Origin: Comamonas odontotermitis
Lineage (GTDB): Bacteria > Pseudomonadota > Gammaproteobacteria > Burkholderiales > Burkholderiaceae_C
NCBI RefSeq assembly: GCF_020080045.1
Contig: NZ_CP083451.1
Location: 124,001-188,000, forward strand
Reading direction: 5' to 3'
Length of the DNA: 64,000 bases
Of the stretch, positions 9,007 through 17,029 are shown one piece after another. Both the position numbers and the translations under genes were made by a program. Each line of letters begins with the position of its first letter. Position 1 is the stretch's first letter. Under the pieces are notes generated by a model that was not told the origin of the DNA, did not search any database, and worked only from the letters and a program-made list of their open reading frames with translations.

Positions 9007-9843
9007 CTATTCGCGACTAATCTCCAGCCCAAGCTGGTTGGCGAGAGACGCCCGATGTACTGCATCGGGCGTTTTGTATTTTAGGGACAGGTGCGGCCGA
9101 CGCTCGTTGTACAGCCGTACCGATTCGCCCACCATGGTGCGGGCTTGCGAGAGATCGGCAGGTCGTTGCAACAAGTATTCCATCTTGAGGATTCCATTGA
9201 CCCGCTCAGCCAGAGCGTTTTGGTAGCAATCGTAGCCATCGGTCATGGAGCAGGTGATGCGGTTGCGTGCATGGATGCGCTGGTATTGAGCCGAGCAGTA
9301 CTGAACACCTCTATCAGAGTGGTGTACGAGCGGCTGATCTGTTCGCCGCTGACGCAGTGCCATCTTCAACGCTTGGCTGACCTGCTTGGTCTCCAGACTA
9401 TCGTGCACGTGCCAGCCCACGATCTTGCGCGAGTAGGCATCGGTCACCAGGCTCAGATAGGCAGTCTTCTCCTTGGTGGGTAGATACGTGATGTCAGCGA
9501 CCCATAGCTGCTCACAACCACTTGCCACTGTTTTGGTCGGGCCCTCCTTGAGTAGATTGGGGTGCCTGCGGTAGTGATGATGGCTATTGGTGGTCTTGTG
9601 GTACGCATGCCGTGGCAGTACCAGCATGCGTGCTTGGCGCAGGACAATGAACAGTGCATCGCGCCCGATCTGGATTCCCGCCTGTTCAAGCGGCGGCTTG
9701 AGCAAGTGCAGCAGTTTGCGCGTGCCAATGCGTGGCTGATGGCGCCTCTCTTCACTGGCCAACTCCACCACCGCCTTGTCCCGCTCGCTGCGTGCACGCT
9801 GGCAGACCAGGCGCTTGTAGTGCGCTTGGCGGCTGATTCCCAT
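9007..9843 (-). CDS. IS3-family transposase OrfB (DDE integrase domain)
   Basis: Predicted 278-aa catalytic part of the IS3-family transposase. The HTH_21-like region precedes an rve integrase core with the three catalytic acids: Asp in WVADITYLPT, Asp in LVHHSDRGVQY, and Glu in QNALAERVNGILKMEYL. The downstream NERRPHLSLKYKTPDAVHRA is the usual C-terminal integrase sequence. The frame stays open upstream of the ATG back to the A6G slippery site at 9909-9915. The protein is therefore probably also made as an OrfAB fusion by -1 frameshifting, which is the active transposase in this family. Confidence 0.93.
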   Translation of the reverse strand: MGISRQAHYKRLVCQRARSERDKAVVELASEERRHQPRIGTRKLLHLLKPPLEQAGIQIGRDALFIVLRQARMLVLPRHAYHKTTNSHHHYRRHPNLLKEGPTKTVASGCEQLWVADITYLPTKEKTAYLSLVTDAYSRKIVGWHVHDSLETKQVSQALKMALRQRRTDQPLVHHSDRGVQYCSAQYQRIHARNRITCSMTDGYDCYQNALAERVNGILKMEYLLQRPADLSQARTMVGESVRLYNERRPHLSLKYKTPDAVHRASLANQLGLEISRE

Positions 9844-9866
9844 GTAGCGGCAAGCCCTCGTGACGC

Positions 9867-10265
9867 TTAACCCTTTGACGAGCTTTTGCGTGAGGACTTG
9901 CCCGCAGGCTTTTTTGTGACTTGGACTCCGTAGTCGCGCTTGAGCACGTTCACTACCGCTTCAAAGAAGGCCGCTTTCTCGCGGGCTTCTTTCAGCTGCA
10001 CTTCCAGCTCCTTGATGCGCTGCTCTGGAGTCAGCAGCTTGGGCGATTCAGGCATCTTCTGTAATCCTTTGCCCCTTGATGATGCAGCTTTCCAGTCCTG
10101 CCGTCCGTGCTTGCGAAGCCACACCAGTACAGTTGAGGCGCCCTGGATTCCGTACCGCTCATGGGCCTGCCGGTAGGTCAGCTCACCTCTTTCGACTTGA
10201 TCGACTACCGCGAGTTTAAAAGCCAGCGTGTAGTCCCGTTGCGTTCTCTTAACCCACTGTTCCAT
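9867..10265 (-). CDS. IS3-family transposase OrfA (helix-turn-helix)
   Basis: Predicted 132-aa DNA-binding partner protein of an IS3 element. It has an HTH_Tnp_1 domain (YTLAFKLAVVDQVERGELTYRQAHERYGIQG, residues about 11-41). A leucine-zipper-like coiled coil follows (LLTPEQRIKELEVQLKEAREKAAFFEAVVNVLKRDYG). Near its end the codons ACA AAA AAG form the heptamer A-AAA-AAG (minus strand, 9915-9909). A -1 slip there enters the orfB frame with no stop before the OrfB start. The last residues KPAGKSSRKSSSKG are specific to the unshifted product. Confidence 0.92.
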   Translation of the reverse strand: MEQWVKRTQRDYTLAFKLAVVDQVERGELTYRQAHERYGIQGASTVLVWLRKHGRQDWKAASSRGKGLQKMPESPKLLTPEQRIKELEVQLKEAREKAAFFEAVVNVLKRDYGVQVTKKPAGKSSRKSSSKG

Positions 10266-10324
10266 TTGACTTTCCTTTCTGTTCTTCAGAAAGGTGTCAA
10301 CCCAATTCAGGACGGGTCAAAGAA

Positions 10325-10360
10325 AAGAAAAAGAGCATCACGATGGATGCTCTTTTTTTA
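10325..10360. terminator. Bidirectional terminator, cueR side and formerly rdgC
   Basis: Stem AGAGCATC/GATGCTCT with a 6-base loop, an A run on the left and seven T residues on the right, so it can stop transcription from both sides. It directly follows the right end of the IS. Before the insertion it would have sat about 90 bases after rdgC and just after the stop of cueR. Confidence 0.85.
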
Positions 10361-10378
10361 TGAGCGCAGACAGTGCTT

Positions 10379-10879
10379 TCAATGGCAGCAGCCGGAGCTA
10401 CCGTCAGTGGCGGGATCGGCCAGATTGTCCAGGATCGGGCAGTCGGGCCGGTGATCGCCATGGCAACTGTGTACCAGCTGCTGCAGCGATCGCTGCATGG
10501 ACTGCATGGCAGCAATCCGTTCGCTGAGGACCTCGATATGCTTTTGCGCAATCTCCTTGACGGAACTGCTGGCGCGCTGCTTGTCGTTCCACAGGTTCAG
10601 CAGGGTTTCGATCTCCTCCATGGAAAAACCCAGATCGCGACTGCGGCGAATGAAGCGCAGCGTATGCACATCTGCTTCGCTGTAGAGCCGGTAGCCGCTG
10701 TCGGTGCGGCCCACATGGGGCAGCAGGTTCAACGATTCGTAGTGCCGCGCCATGCGGGCAGAAATACCTGCCAGCTGCGCAGCCTTGCTGATGGACACGG
10801 GCCATGCAATCGATGCGGCACCGGTTGCCTTGTGCAAACCAGATGCCAGTGGTGCTGCGCTGCTGTGAGCCATGTTCAT
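10379..10879 (-). CDS. cueR: MerR-family copper-responsive regulator CueR
   Basis: Predicted 166-aa copper(I)-sensing transcription activator. The MerR winged-helix domain starts at about residue 28 (VSISKAAQLAGISARMARHYESLNLL, then GYRLYSEADVHTLRFIRRSRDLGFSMEEI), followed by a dimerisation helix. The CueR-type metal loop is present: Cys139 and Cys147 (CHGDHRPDC), with seven residues between them as in E. coli Cys112/Cys120, plus a terminal CC. It has an N-terminal extension of about 26 residues relative to typical CueR. It overlaps copZ by 4 bases (ATGA) and is transcribed with it. The metal spectrum (Cu, Ag, Au) is inferred from the family. Confidence 0.9.
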   Translation of the reverse strand: MNMAHSSAAPLASGLHKATGAASIAWPVSISKAAQLAGISARMARHYESLNLLPHVGRTDSGYRLYSEADVHTLRFIRRSRDLGFSMEEIETLLNLWNDKQRASSSVKEIAQKHIEVLSERIAAMQSMQRSLQQLVHSCHGDHRPDCPILDNLADPATDGSSGCCH

Positions 10880-11070
10880 TGCACCTGGTAGCCTTCAGCA
10901 GCAATGGCTGCTGCGATGGAATTGGCGGGCTGCACGGAATCCACGACCACCTTGCCCTGGGCGCGATCGATCTGCACCTTGGCGTTGGCATCCAGCGCTT
11001 TGACCGCATTGGTCACGGAACGCTCGCAGTGGCCGCAGGTCATGCCCTGTACGTGGAAGGTGTTCTGCAT
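10876..11070 (-). CDS. copZ: Copper chaperone CopZ (HMA domain)
   Basis: Predicted 64-aa cytosolic Cu(I) chaperone consisting of a single heavy-metal-associated domain. The metal motif GMTCGHC is at residues 9-15, with the usual ferredoxin-like beta-alpha-beta-beta-alpha-beta pattern ending AAEGYQVQ. It is the first gene of the copZ-cueR pair and is read from a promoter with the 19-bp spacing of MerR-type regulation (11106-11136). It probably passes copper to a CopA-type ATPase, but no such ATPase is in the window. Confidence 0.92.
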   Translation of the reverse strand: MQNTFHVQGMTCGHCERSVTNAVKALDANAKVQIDRAQGKVVVDSVQPANSIAAAIAAEGYQVQ

Positions 11071-11105
11071 GGTGTTTCCTTTCAGTGGAAGTTGTTGATG
11101 TGCTT

Positions 11106-11136
11106 ATGTTGAAAGTTAACACGATGTGAAGGTCAA
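11106..11136 (-). promoter_or_regulatory. CueR-type promoter/operator of copZ-cueR
   Basis: On the minus strand TTGACC (-35) and CAACAT (-10) are separated by 19 bases, the over-long spacing typical of MerR/CueR-activated promoters. The left operator arm ACCTTCA is close to the CueR consensus ACCTTCC; the right arm is degenerate. It ends 36 bases before the copZ start. Confidence 0.75.
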
Positions 11137-11190
11137 GCGTGGGGGCATCTTTTTGATGGAGGTCAGAAACAAGGCTGCCCGCCCAAGAAA

Positions 11191-11220
11191 AAAAGCCTGT
11201 TTCACGTGAAACAGGCCTTG
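11191..11220 (-). terminator. Terminator of the glutathione transferase gene, with parS as its stem
   Basis: Read on the minus strand, GCCTGTTTCAC/GTGAAACAGGC forms a perfect 22-base palindrome followed by seven T residues, 22 bases after the stop of the gst gene. The inner 16 bases are a perfect parS site. Confidence 0.75.
11198..11213. promoter_or_regulatory. parS: parS centromere site 1
   Basis: Perfect TGTTTCACGTGAAACA, the 16-bp ParB-binding consensus. ParB loads here and spreads along DNA as a CTP-dependent clamp. It is intergenic and is the stem of the gst terminator. Confidence 0.95.
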
Positions 11221-11241
11221 TGATGGGTGGAAGAAAAGCAG

Positions 11242-11844
11242 TTATTGCTTTTCGTCGGCAATCGCCTTTTGCACGGATGGGCGGGCACCCACACGTTCCA
11301 GGAACTTGCCAAGATTGGCCAGGCCCGAAACATCGACGCCTACGAACTTGGTCCAGCCGCACACCGTGAACAGATAACCATCGGCCACGGTGAACTGGGC
11401 ACCCGTCAGATAGTCCTTGCCGGCGAGCTGCGAATCCACCCACGTCAGGCGCTTGAGGATCTGCGCACGGAACAGCTCCTTGGCGGCATCCGGCATGTTG
11501 GGGTTGAAGAGGGGCGAGAAGGTCTTGTGGATCTCCGTGCCGATGAAGGTCAGCCATTCCTGCAACTGGTAGCGCTCCCAGGTACCGTTGGCAGGTGCAA
11601 GCTTGGAGGCTGGCGCCTGATCGGCAATGTATTGCACGATGGCAGGGCCTTCGCGCAGCCGCTGACCGTTGTCCAGTTCCAGCACCGGCACATAGCCCAA
11701 GGGGTTGATGGTGTAGAAATCGGTGCCATCTTTGAGCTGGTGCGTTTTGGTGCTGGCCAACTCCAGGGTGAAGGGCAGGCCGGATTCCAGCAATGCGATG
11801 TGGGGCGACAGCGAGCAGGCGCCGGGAGAGAAATACAGCTTCAT
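11242..11844 (-). CDS. gst: Glutathione S-transferase, beta-class-like
   Basis: Predicted 200-aa cytosolic glutathione transferase. The N-terminal thioredoxin-like domain begins MKLYFSPGACSLSPHIAL, with the Cys10 position of beta-class enzymes and the following Ser/Pro. NPLGYVPVLEL supplies the cis-Pro, and LREGPAIVQYIAD carries the glutathione-binding Glu. The C-terminal all-helical domain includes FTVADGYLFTVCGW (N-capping box). Likely role: conjugation or reduction of electrophiles. It lies in the parS region, with its terminator made of parS site 1; the gene is otherwise unrelated to segregation. The ATG is preceded by AGGAGA. Confidence 0.88.
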   Translation of the reverse strand: MKLYFSPGACSLSPHIALLESGLPFTLELASTKTHQLKDGTDFYTINPLGYVPVLELDNGQRLREGPAIVQYIADQAPASKLAPANGTWERYQLQEWLTFIGTEIHKTFSPLFNPNMPDAAKELFRAQILKRLTWVDSQLAGKDYLTGAQFTVADGYLFTVCGWTKFVGVDVSGLANLGKFLERVGARPSVQKAIADEKQ

Positions 11845-11924
11845 CTACATTCTCCTGTACAGGGTAAAAAGCCAAATGATGCTAGCGTGTTTCATAAAGC
11901 TTTGCAGGCCGGGTTCATCGGCAC

Positions 11925-11940
11925 TGTTTCACGTGAAACA
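11925..11940. promoter_or_regulatory. parS: parS centromere site 2
   Basis: Perfect TGTTTCACGTGAAACA in the 241-base divergent gap between the gst start and mnmG. Its proximity could also influence the gst promoter, but no direct evidence is seen. Confidence 0.95.
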
Positions 11941-12085
11941 GCAATAACACGGCCCGCAGCGTGAAAACCCTCAAGTCATTAAAATACCAAGCCAATCCCC
12001 GCATATTCGCCACTTTTGCCCAAGGGCTGCAGAAGGGCATGAAACTGGCAGAGCGCATGCTTTGCGAGCCCTGGAATGAGGCTGT

Positions 12086-14068
12086 ATGAGCCAGACCCCC
12101 TCTTATATCTATCCGCAAGAATTTGATGTCATCGTCGTTGGCGGCGGTCATGCCGGCACCGAAGCTGCGCTGGCTGCTGCACGCATGGGTTGCAAGACGC
12201 TGCTGCTGTCCCACAATATCGAAACCCTGGGGCAGATGAGCTGCAACCCTTCCATTGGCGGTATTGGCAAGGGCCACCTGGTCAAGGAAGTGGATGCGCT
12301 GGGCGGAGCCATGGCATTGGCTACCGACAAGGGTGGAATCCAGTTCCGTACGCTCAATAGCTCCAAGGGGCCCGCCGTGCGTGCCACGCGTGCCCAGGCA
12401 GACCGCATTCTCTACAAGGCCGCCATTCGCGAGGTGTTGGAGAACCAGCCCAACCTGTGGCTGTTTCAGCAGGCAGTGGATGACTTGATGGTGGAGGGCG
12501 ACCGCGTGGTCGGCGCCGTCACCCAGGTTGGCATCCGTTTTCGCAGCCGTACCGTGGTGCTGACTGCAGGGACGTTCCTCGACGGCAAGATCCATGTGGG
12601 ACTGAACAACTATGCGGCTGGCCGCGCGGGAGACCCGCCAGCAGTCAGCCTGTCTGGTCGCCTCAAGGAACTGAAGCTGCCGCAAGGACGCCTGAAGACC
12701 GGCACGCCGCCGCGTATCGATGGCCGCAGCATTGATTTCAGCCAGTGCGAAGAGCAACCCGGTGACGGCATGCCCGGTGGTGTGAACGAGGGCCATGTGC
12801 CAGTGTTCAGCTTCATGGGCAACACCGCCATGCACCCACGCCAGGTTCCGTGCTGGATCACGCACACCAATGCACGCACCCACGAGATCATCCGCAGCGG
12901 CTTTGACCGCAGCCCCATGTTCACAGGCAAGATCGAGGGTGTGGGGCCGCGATACTGCCCCAGTGTGGAAGACAAGATCAACCGCTTTGCCGACAAGGAA
13001 AGCCACCAGATCTTCCTGGAGCCCGAAGGCCTGACCACCCACGAGTTCTACCCCAACGGCATCTCTACCAGCTTGCCGTTCGATATTCAGTACGAACTGG
13101 TGCGCTCGATGAAAGGCTTGGAGAACGCCCACATCCTGCGTCCCGGCTACGCCATTGAATACGACTACTTCGATCCACGCTCGCTCAAGAGCAGCTTCGA
13201 GACCAAACAGATCCAGGGCCTGTTCTTTGCCGGACAGATCAACGGTACGACGGGCTATGAAGAGGCGGCGGCCCAGGGCCTGTTTGCGGGCCTGAATGCT
13301 GCCCTGCAATGCCGGGGCGAAGGCCCCTGGATGCCGGGGCGCGACGAGGCGTATCTGGGTGTTCTGGTGGACGATCTGATCACCAAGGGCGTGACCGAGC
13401 CCTACCGCATGTTCACCAGCCGCGCGGAGTTCCGCCTGCAGTTGCGTGAAGACAATGCCGATATGCGCCTGACCGAAGTGGGTCGCAAGATGGGCCTGAT
13501 AGATGATGCGCGTTGGGATGCCTTCAGCCGCAAGCGCGATGCTGTTTCACGTGAAACAGAACGCCTGAAGACTACCTGGGTGAATCCGCGCATCGTGGCT
13601 GCCCAAGAAGCAGAGCGTGTACTGGGCAAGGCCATGGAACGTGAATACAACCTGTTTGACCTGCTCCGCCGCCCGGGGGTGGATTACGCCACGTTGATGA
13701 GCATGAACGAGGGGGCCTACCGCTCGGACGCTGTTTCACGTGAAACACTGGGCGAGCTGGGTGATTCGGTGGTGGAGCAGGTGGAGATCGGTGCCAAGTA
13801 CTCGGGCTATATCGACCGCCAGAAGGACGAGGTGGAACGTGCGGCCCATTACGAGAAACTGCGCCTCCCGGCTGAACTGGACTATATGCAGGTGACGGCC
13901 TTGTCCTTTGAAGTGCGCCAGAAGCTTCAGACACACCGGCCCGAAACACTGGGTCAGGCATCGCGTATTTCCGGTGTCACGCCTGCCGCCATTTCTCTGT
14001 TGATGGTGCACTTGAAGAAGGGCGGCTTCAAAGGATTCTCAGCAACCGAAGAGGCAAGCATCGCATGA
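12086..14068 (+). CDS. mnmG: tRNA uridine-5-carboxymethylaminomethyl(34) synthesis enzyme MnmG
   Basis: Predicted FAD- and NADH-dependent enzyme of 660 aa which, with MnmE, modifies U34 of several tRNAs. The dinucleotide-binding motif [12 protein letters not shown] is at residues about 17-28. The family signatures [21 protein letters not shown] (about 54-74) and [21 protein letters not shown] are present, as is the C-terminal MnmE/tRNA-binding helical domain. It is about 30 residues longer than E. coli MnmG. Two parS sites lie inside the gene and both encode Ala-Val-Ser-Arg-Glu-Thr, at residues 486-491 and 549-554, in the same reading phase. It overlaps rsmG by 4 bases. Confidence 0.97.
   Translation: MSQTPSYIYPQEFDVIVVGGGHAGTEAALAAARMGCKTLLLSHNIETLGQMSCNPSIGGIGKGHLVKEVDALGGAMALATDKGGIQFRTLNSSKGPAVRATRAQADRILYKAAIREVLENQPNLWLFQQAVDDLMVEGDRVVGAVTQVGIRFRSRTVVLTAGTFLDGKIHVGLNNYAAGRAGDPPAVSLSGRLKELKLPQGRLKTGTPPRIDGRSIDFSQCEEQPGDGMPGGVNEGHVPVFSFMGNTAMHPRQVPCWITHTNARTHEIIRSGFDRSPMFTGKIEGVGPRYCPSVEDKINRFADKESHQIFLEPEGLTTHEFYPNGISTSLPFDIQYELVRSMKGLENAHILRPGYAIEYDYFDPRSLKSSFETKQIQGLFFAGQINGTTGYEEAAAQGLFAGLNAALQCRGEGPWMPGRDEAYLGVLVDDLITKGVTEPYRMFTSRAEFRLQLREDNADMRLTEVGRKMGLIDDARWDAFSRKRDAVSRETERLKTTWVNPRIVAAQEAERVLGKAMEREYNLFDLLRRPGVDYATLMSMNEGAYRSDAVSRETLGELGDSVVEQVEIGAKYSGYIDRQKDEVERAAHYEKLRLPAELDYMQVTALSFEVRQKLQTHRPETLGQASRISGVTPAAISLLMVHLKKGGFKGFSATEEASIA
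13543..13558. promoter_or_regulatory. parS: parS centromere site 3, inside mnmG
   Basis: Perfect TGTTTCACGTGAAACA starting at the third base of codon 486 of mnmG. It encodes part of the hexapeptide AVSRET. Confidence 0.95.
13732..13747. promoter_or_regulatory. parS: parS centromere site 4, inside mnmG
   Basis: Perfect TGTTTCACGTGAAACA starting at the third base of codon 549 of mnmG, 189 bases after site 3 and in the same phase. It again encodes AVSRET. Confidence 0.95.
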
Positions 14069-14727
14069 GCGCCGCATTGGAAAACAAGCTGCGTGACGGA
14101 GTGCTGCAGCTGGGATTGGCGCTGGATGATGGCCAGATCGGGCTGCTGATGGCTTTTCTGGACTTGCTGCAGAAATGGAACAAGGTCTACAACCTGACCT
14201 CGGTGCGAGATCCGCAGGAGATGCTGACCCACCATTTGCTCGACAGCCTGGCAGCCGTTGTGCCCTTGCAGCGTTATCTGGCAGGCAAGGCATTGGTGGA
14301 ACCCAAGCTGCTGGATGTGGGCTCGGGCGGTGGATTGCCGGCCGTGGTGTTTGCGATCTGCCTGCCGCAGCTCGATGTGAGCTGTGTGGACACCGTGGGC
14401 AAGAAGATCGCTTTCATTCAGCAGGTGGCAGCCAATCTGCGGCTGCGCAATCTGCGCGGTATCCAGTCGCGAGTCGAGAACCTGGCGCAGCAGTACGACG
14501 TGGTCAGCTGCCGTGCCTTTGCTGCGCTGCAGGATTTCACGGCCTGGTCGCAGCAGACCTTGAAGGCTTCCGGCATCTGGCTGGCCATGAAGGCCAAGCG
14601 TCCCGATGATGAACTGGCATTGCTGCCTGCCGGTGTGCAGGTGCTGCAGATCGAGCCACTCGTGGTGCCGGGACTCGATGCCGAACGCTGCATTGTATGG
14701 ATGCAGAAAACGCCAGCTGCTGCATAA
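14065..14727 (+). CDS. rsmG: 16S rRNA (guanine(527)-N7)-methyltransferase RsmG
   Basis: Predicted 220-aa SAM-dependent methyltransferase that makes m7G527 in 16S rRNA. Loss in other bacteria gives low-level streptomycin resistance. The N-terminal helical part contains [29 protein letters not shown], the family hallmark. The SAM-binding motif [17 protein letters not shown] is at about residues 91-107, with [12 protein letters not shown] further on. The start overlaps the mnmG stop (ATGA), which implies translational coupling in a mnmG-rsmG operon. A terminator follows. Confidence 0.96.
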   Translation: MSAALENKLRDGVLQLGLALDDGQIGLLMAFLDLLQKWNKVYNLTSVRDPQEMLTHHLLDSLAAVVPLQRYLAGKALVEPKLLDVGSGGGLPAVVFAICLPQLDVSCVDTVGKKIAFIQQVAANLRLRNLRGIQSRVENLAQQYDVVSCRAFAALQDFTAWSQQTLKASGIWLAMKAKRPDDELALLPAGVQVLQIEPLVVPGLDAERCIVWMQKTPAAA

Positions 14728-14751
14728 GCCGCTGAAAACCAATGTGAACAA

Positions 14752-14773
14752 GGCCCCGGTTTCGGGGCTTTTT
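14752..14773 (+). terminator. Terminator after rsmG
   Basis: Stem GCCCCG/CGGGGC with a 4-base loop and five T residues, about 25 bases after the rsmG stop. It separates mnmG-rsmG from the LysE-parA-parB group. Confidence 0.88.
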
Positions 14774-14863
14774 GCTGACGTTTCGGGCCGTAACGGCGCG
14801 CTTTTGCTGGCTGGAAGGCGAGGGTGTCGTTTACACTCAGGGTTTCATCGCAGCAGGTGGGAT

Positions 14864-15478
14864 ATGTTTGGCATTTCCGACTACGGTGCATTCGTGGTGG
14901 CCGTAATCCTTTTCTTGATGATTCCGGGACCGGGCAATCTGGCGCTGATCACCTCCACCGGCAAGGGTGGAATCTGGGCTGGGATGGCCGTATGCCTGGG
15001 CTGCATGGCCGCCGATCAGGTGCTGATGTGGCTGGCAGTGGCCGGTGTGGCTGCAGTGATGACGGCCTACCCTGCGGCTTTCCAGGCTGTGCAGTGGATA
15101 GGGGCGGTCTACCTGGCATGGATCGGCTACAAGCTGATCACCGCCAAGCCAGGCGATCAGCCGGTCATCAGGATTGAGCCGCGCCACTATTTCAAGCAAG
15201 GCTTCCTCATCACCTTGATGAACCCCAAGGCCATTGTTTTTTACATGGCGTTCTTTCCGCTGTTTGTCGATCCGGCAACGCATCGCGGCATTCCGACGTT
15301 TGCCCTGATGGCGGCGACGGTGGCGGTGATCAGTCTGGTGTACTGCACGATCGTTGTGGTGATCACCAAGACCCTGGCCGAACGTTTGCGCGCCAATCCG
15401 TCGGTCGTCAAATGGCTGGAGAAGACCGCCGGTGTGTTTTTGATTGGTTTCGGCCTGAAGCTGGCCCTCACCAAGTAA
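14864..15478 (+). CDS. LysE/RhtB family amino-acid exporter
   Basis: Predicted inner-membrane exporter of 204 aa with about six transmembrane helices. The N-terminus ([34 protein letters not shown]) is the LysE/RhtB signature, with its conserved PGP. Later helices run through [54 protein letters not shown] and the final [12 protein letters not shown]. The substrate is unknown; homologues export Lys, Arg, Thr or homoserine lactone. The ATG at 14864 follows AGGTGGG. It sits between rsmG and parA, 23 bases before the parA start, and may be co-transcribed with parA. Confidence 0.85.
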   Translation: MFGISDYGAFVVAVILFLMIPGPGNLALITSTGKGGIWAGMAVCLGCMAADQVLMWLAVAGVAAVMTAYPAAFQAVQWIGAVYLAWIGYKLITAKPGDQPVIRIEPRHYFKQGFLITLMNPKAIVFYMAFFPLFVDPATHRGIPTFALMAATVAVISLVYCTIVVVITKTLAERLRANPSVVKWLEKTAGVFLIGFGLKLALTK

Positions 15479-15501
15479 GTATTGGATTGAAGCGAACTTT
15501 C

Positions 15502-16275
15502 ATGGCAAAAATCTTTTGTATCGCCAACCAGAAGGGCGGCGTGGGCAAGACGACCACGGCAGTCAATCTGGCTGCAGGCCTGGCCAAGGTGAAGCAGCGG
15601 GTGCTGCTGGTGGATCTCGATCCGCAGGGCAATGCCACCATGGGTTCGGGCATTGACAAGCGCGCACTCGAAACCTCGGTCTACGATGTGCTGCTGGAGT
15701 CGAACACCATCAAGGAAGCGGCAGTGTACTCAGACAAGTGCGGCTACTGGGTGCTGGGAGCCAACCGTGAGCTGTCAGGTGCCGAGGTGGAACTGGTGGA
15801 GCTGGAGCGCCGTGAAAAGCGCCTGAAGGCTGCGCTTGACGCCGCCAATGGTGACTTTGATTTCGTGCTGATCGATTGCCCGCCCAGCCTGTCGATGCTG
15901 ACCCTGAACGGCCTTTGCTCGGCCCATGGCGTGATCGTTCCGATGCAGTGCGAGTACTTCGCGCTCGAAGGCCTGACCGATCTGGTCAACACCATCAAGC
16001 AGGTGCATGCCAACCTCAACAAAGATCTGGAGATCATCGGCCTGCTGCGCGTGATGTTTGATCCGCGCATCACCTTGCAGCAGCAGGTGAGCGACCAGCT
16101 CAAGGACCATTTTGGCGACAAGGTGTTCGACACCGTCATTCCGCGCAATGTACGCCTGGCCGAGGCACCCAGCTATGGCCTGCCCGGTGTGGTATTTGAC
16201 CCGTCTGCCAAGGGCAGCAAGGCATTCGTCGAGTTTGCCAAAGAGATGGTCAAGCGCATCAAATCGATGAAATGA
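15502..16275 (+). CDS. parA: Chromosome partitioning ATPase ParA
   Basis: Predicted 257-aa Walker-type ATPase that binds DNA nonspecifically in the ATP state and moves ParB-parS complexes apart. The deviant Walker A motif KGGVGKTT is at residues 11-18 with its signature lysine. Walker A' is [17 protein letters not shown] and Walker B is [20 protein letters not shown]. The C-terminus [28 protein letters not shown] is typical of chromosomal ParA (Soj). It acts with ParB (17030-17947) and the four parS sites nearby. One hydrolase gene separates it from parB. Confidence 0.97.
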   Translation: MAKIFCIANQKGGVGKTTTAVNLAAGLAKVKQRVLLVDLDPQGNATMGSGIDKRALETSVYDVLLESNTIKEAAVYSDKCGYWVLGANRELSGAEVELVELERREKRLKAALDAANGDFDFVLIDCPPSLSMLTLNGLCSAHGVIVPMQCEYFALEGLTDLVNTIKQVHANLNKDLEIIGLLRVMFDPRITLQQQVSDQLKDHFGDKVFDTVIPRNVRLAEAPSYGLPGVVFDPSAKGSKAFVEFAKEMVKRIKSMK

Positions 16276-16300
16276 GCCAGCCCTGCTTGCCAGGGAAACG

Positions 16301-16334
16301 GGCCTCCACATGCATCGCATGGGAGGCCTTTTTG
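16301..16334 (+). terminator. Terminator after parA
   Basis: Stem GGCCTCC.ATGC/GCAT.GGGAGGCC with a short loop, followed by five T residues, 26 bases after the parA stop. parB would then need its own promoter or read-through. Confidence 0.82.
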
Positions 16335-16382
16335 TTGGCAAGTGTGGCGGCGCATTGCAGCGGGCAGACAATCAGGCACAAT

Positions 16383-16455
16383 AAGCGCTTGATATTTTGA
16401 AAGAAATTGGCCTGTAGCGCATATCTGTAAAGCGCTGATAGCTATAAAAAAGAGA
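16383..16455. repeat. Dispersed intergenic repeat, copy between parA and the hydrolase gene
   Basis: Contains GATATTTTGAAAG, CTGTAGCGC, AAAGCGCTGATAGCTAT and AAAAAAG, blocks shared in varied order with other intergenic copies in this window. The inverted GCGC blocks suggest a weak hairpin. It occupies the whole leader of the next gene. Confidence 0.5.
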
Positions 16456-16457
16456 GT

Positions 16458-17021
16458 ATGCAATTCTTGTCCGTCAAACTGCTGCCAGGCTGGCAAAACA
16501 GCGGCCCGGGCCACTGGCAAACCGTGTGGGAAGAAGAATTTGGCTACGAACGCGTACAGCAGCACGATTGGATGCGCCCCAAGCGCGGGGATTGGACCGC
16601 ACGGCTGCAGGAAGTGATCGTGGATGCGCCAGAGCCCGTGGTGCTGGTGGCGCACAGCCTGGGCTGCATTCTGACCGCTTGGTGGGCCGCGCATTCGCCG
16701 CAGGCGGCGCACAAGGTGCGTGGCGCACTGCTGGTGGCGCCTGGTGATGTAGATCGGCCGGATCTGGCCGAGTTGATTCCCGGTTGGTCGCCCATTGCAC
16801 TGCAAAGGCTGCCGTTCCCCTCCATCCTGGTGGGCAGCCAGAACGATCCGTACTGCAGCGCAGAGCGCGCCAGGCTGCTGGCAGACAGCTGGGGTGCCCG
16901 CTGGGTGGACCAGGGCAACTGCGGCCACATCAACGCGGAATCCGAGCTGGGCAACTGGCCACTGGGGCAAGGCCTGCTGGCCGAACTGAGCGCCGTTGCG
17001 GCAGCCAAAAACCAAAGGTGA
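16458..17021 (+). CDS. RBBP9/YdeN-family serine hydrolase
   Basis: Predicted 187-aa alpha/beta hydrolase. It begins LLPGWQNSGPGHWQTVWE, the family opening. The nucleophile elbow is AHSLGC (Ser at about residue 68). The acid is in GSQNDPYCS, and the His is in the ending GNCGHINAESELGNWPLG, a sequence typical of RBBP9/YdeN proteins. The substrate is unknown; esterase or amidase activity is known for relatives. It lies between parA and parB, with its stop 8 bases before the parB start, so it is probably co-translated with parB. A role in segregation is not established. Confidence 0.85.
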   Translation: MQFLSVKLLPGWQNSGPGHWQTVWEEEFGYERVQQHDWMRPKRGDWTARLQEVIVDAPEPVVLVAHSLGCILTAWWAAHSPQAAHKVRGALLVAPGDVDRPDLAELIPGWSPIALQRLPFPSILVGSQNDPYCSAERARLLADSWGARWVDQGNCGHINAESELGNWPLGQGLLAELSAVAAAKNQR

Positions 17022-17029
17022 ACAAAACC

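Larger units (their letters stand above)
8981..10319 (-). mobile_element. IS3-family insertion sequence, complete
   Basis: A 1,339-bp element bounded by imperfect terminal inverted repeats. The left end starts TGACTCGTCCTGTCATAGG and the right end, read inward, starts TGACCCGTCCTGAATTGGG; both continue with TTGACACCT. It is flanked by the 3-bp direct repeat AAG (8978-8980 and 10320-10322). It carries orfA and orfB on the minus strand in the -1 arrangement typical of IS3. No stop codon interrupts either frame, so it may be active. It inserted between rdgC and the hairpin at 10325-10360. Confidence 0.93.

Noticed and set aside
11915..13309. 464-codon frame on the minus strand opposite mnmG
   Set aside because: It lies wholly antisense to the strongly conserved mnmG, has no recognisable domain, and looks like a mirror of the codon bias of the real gene.
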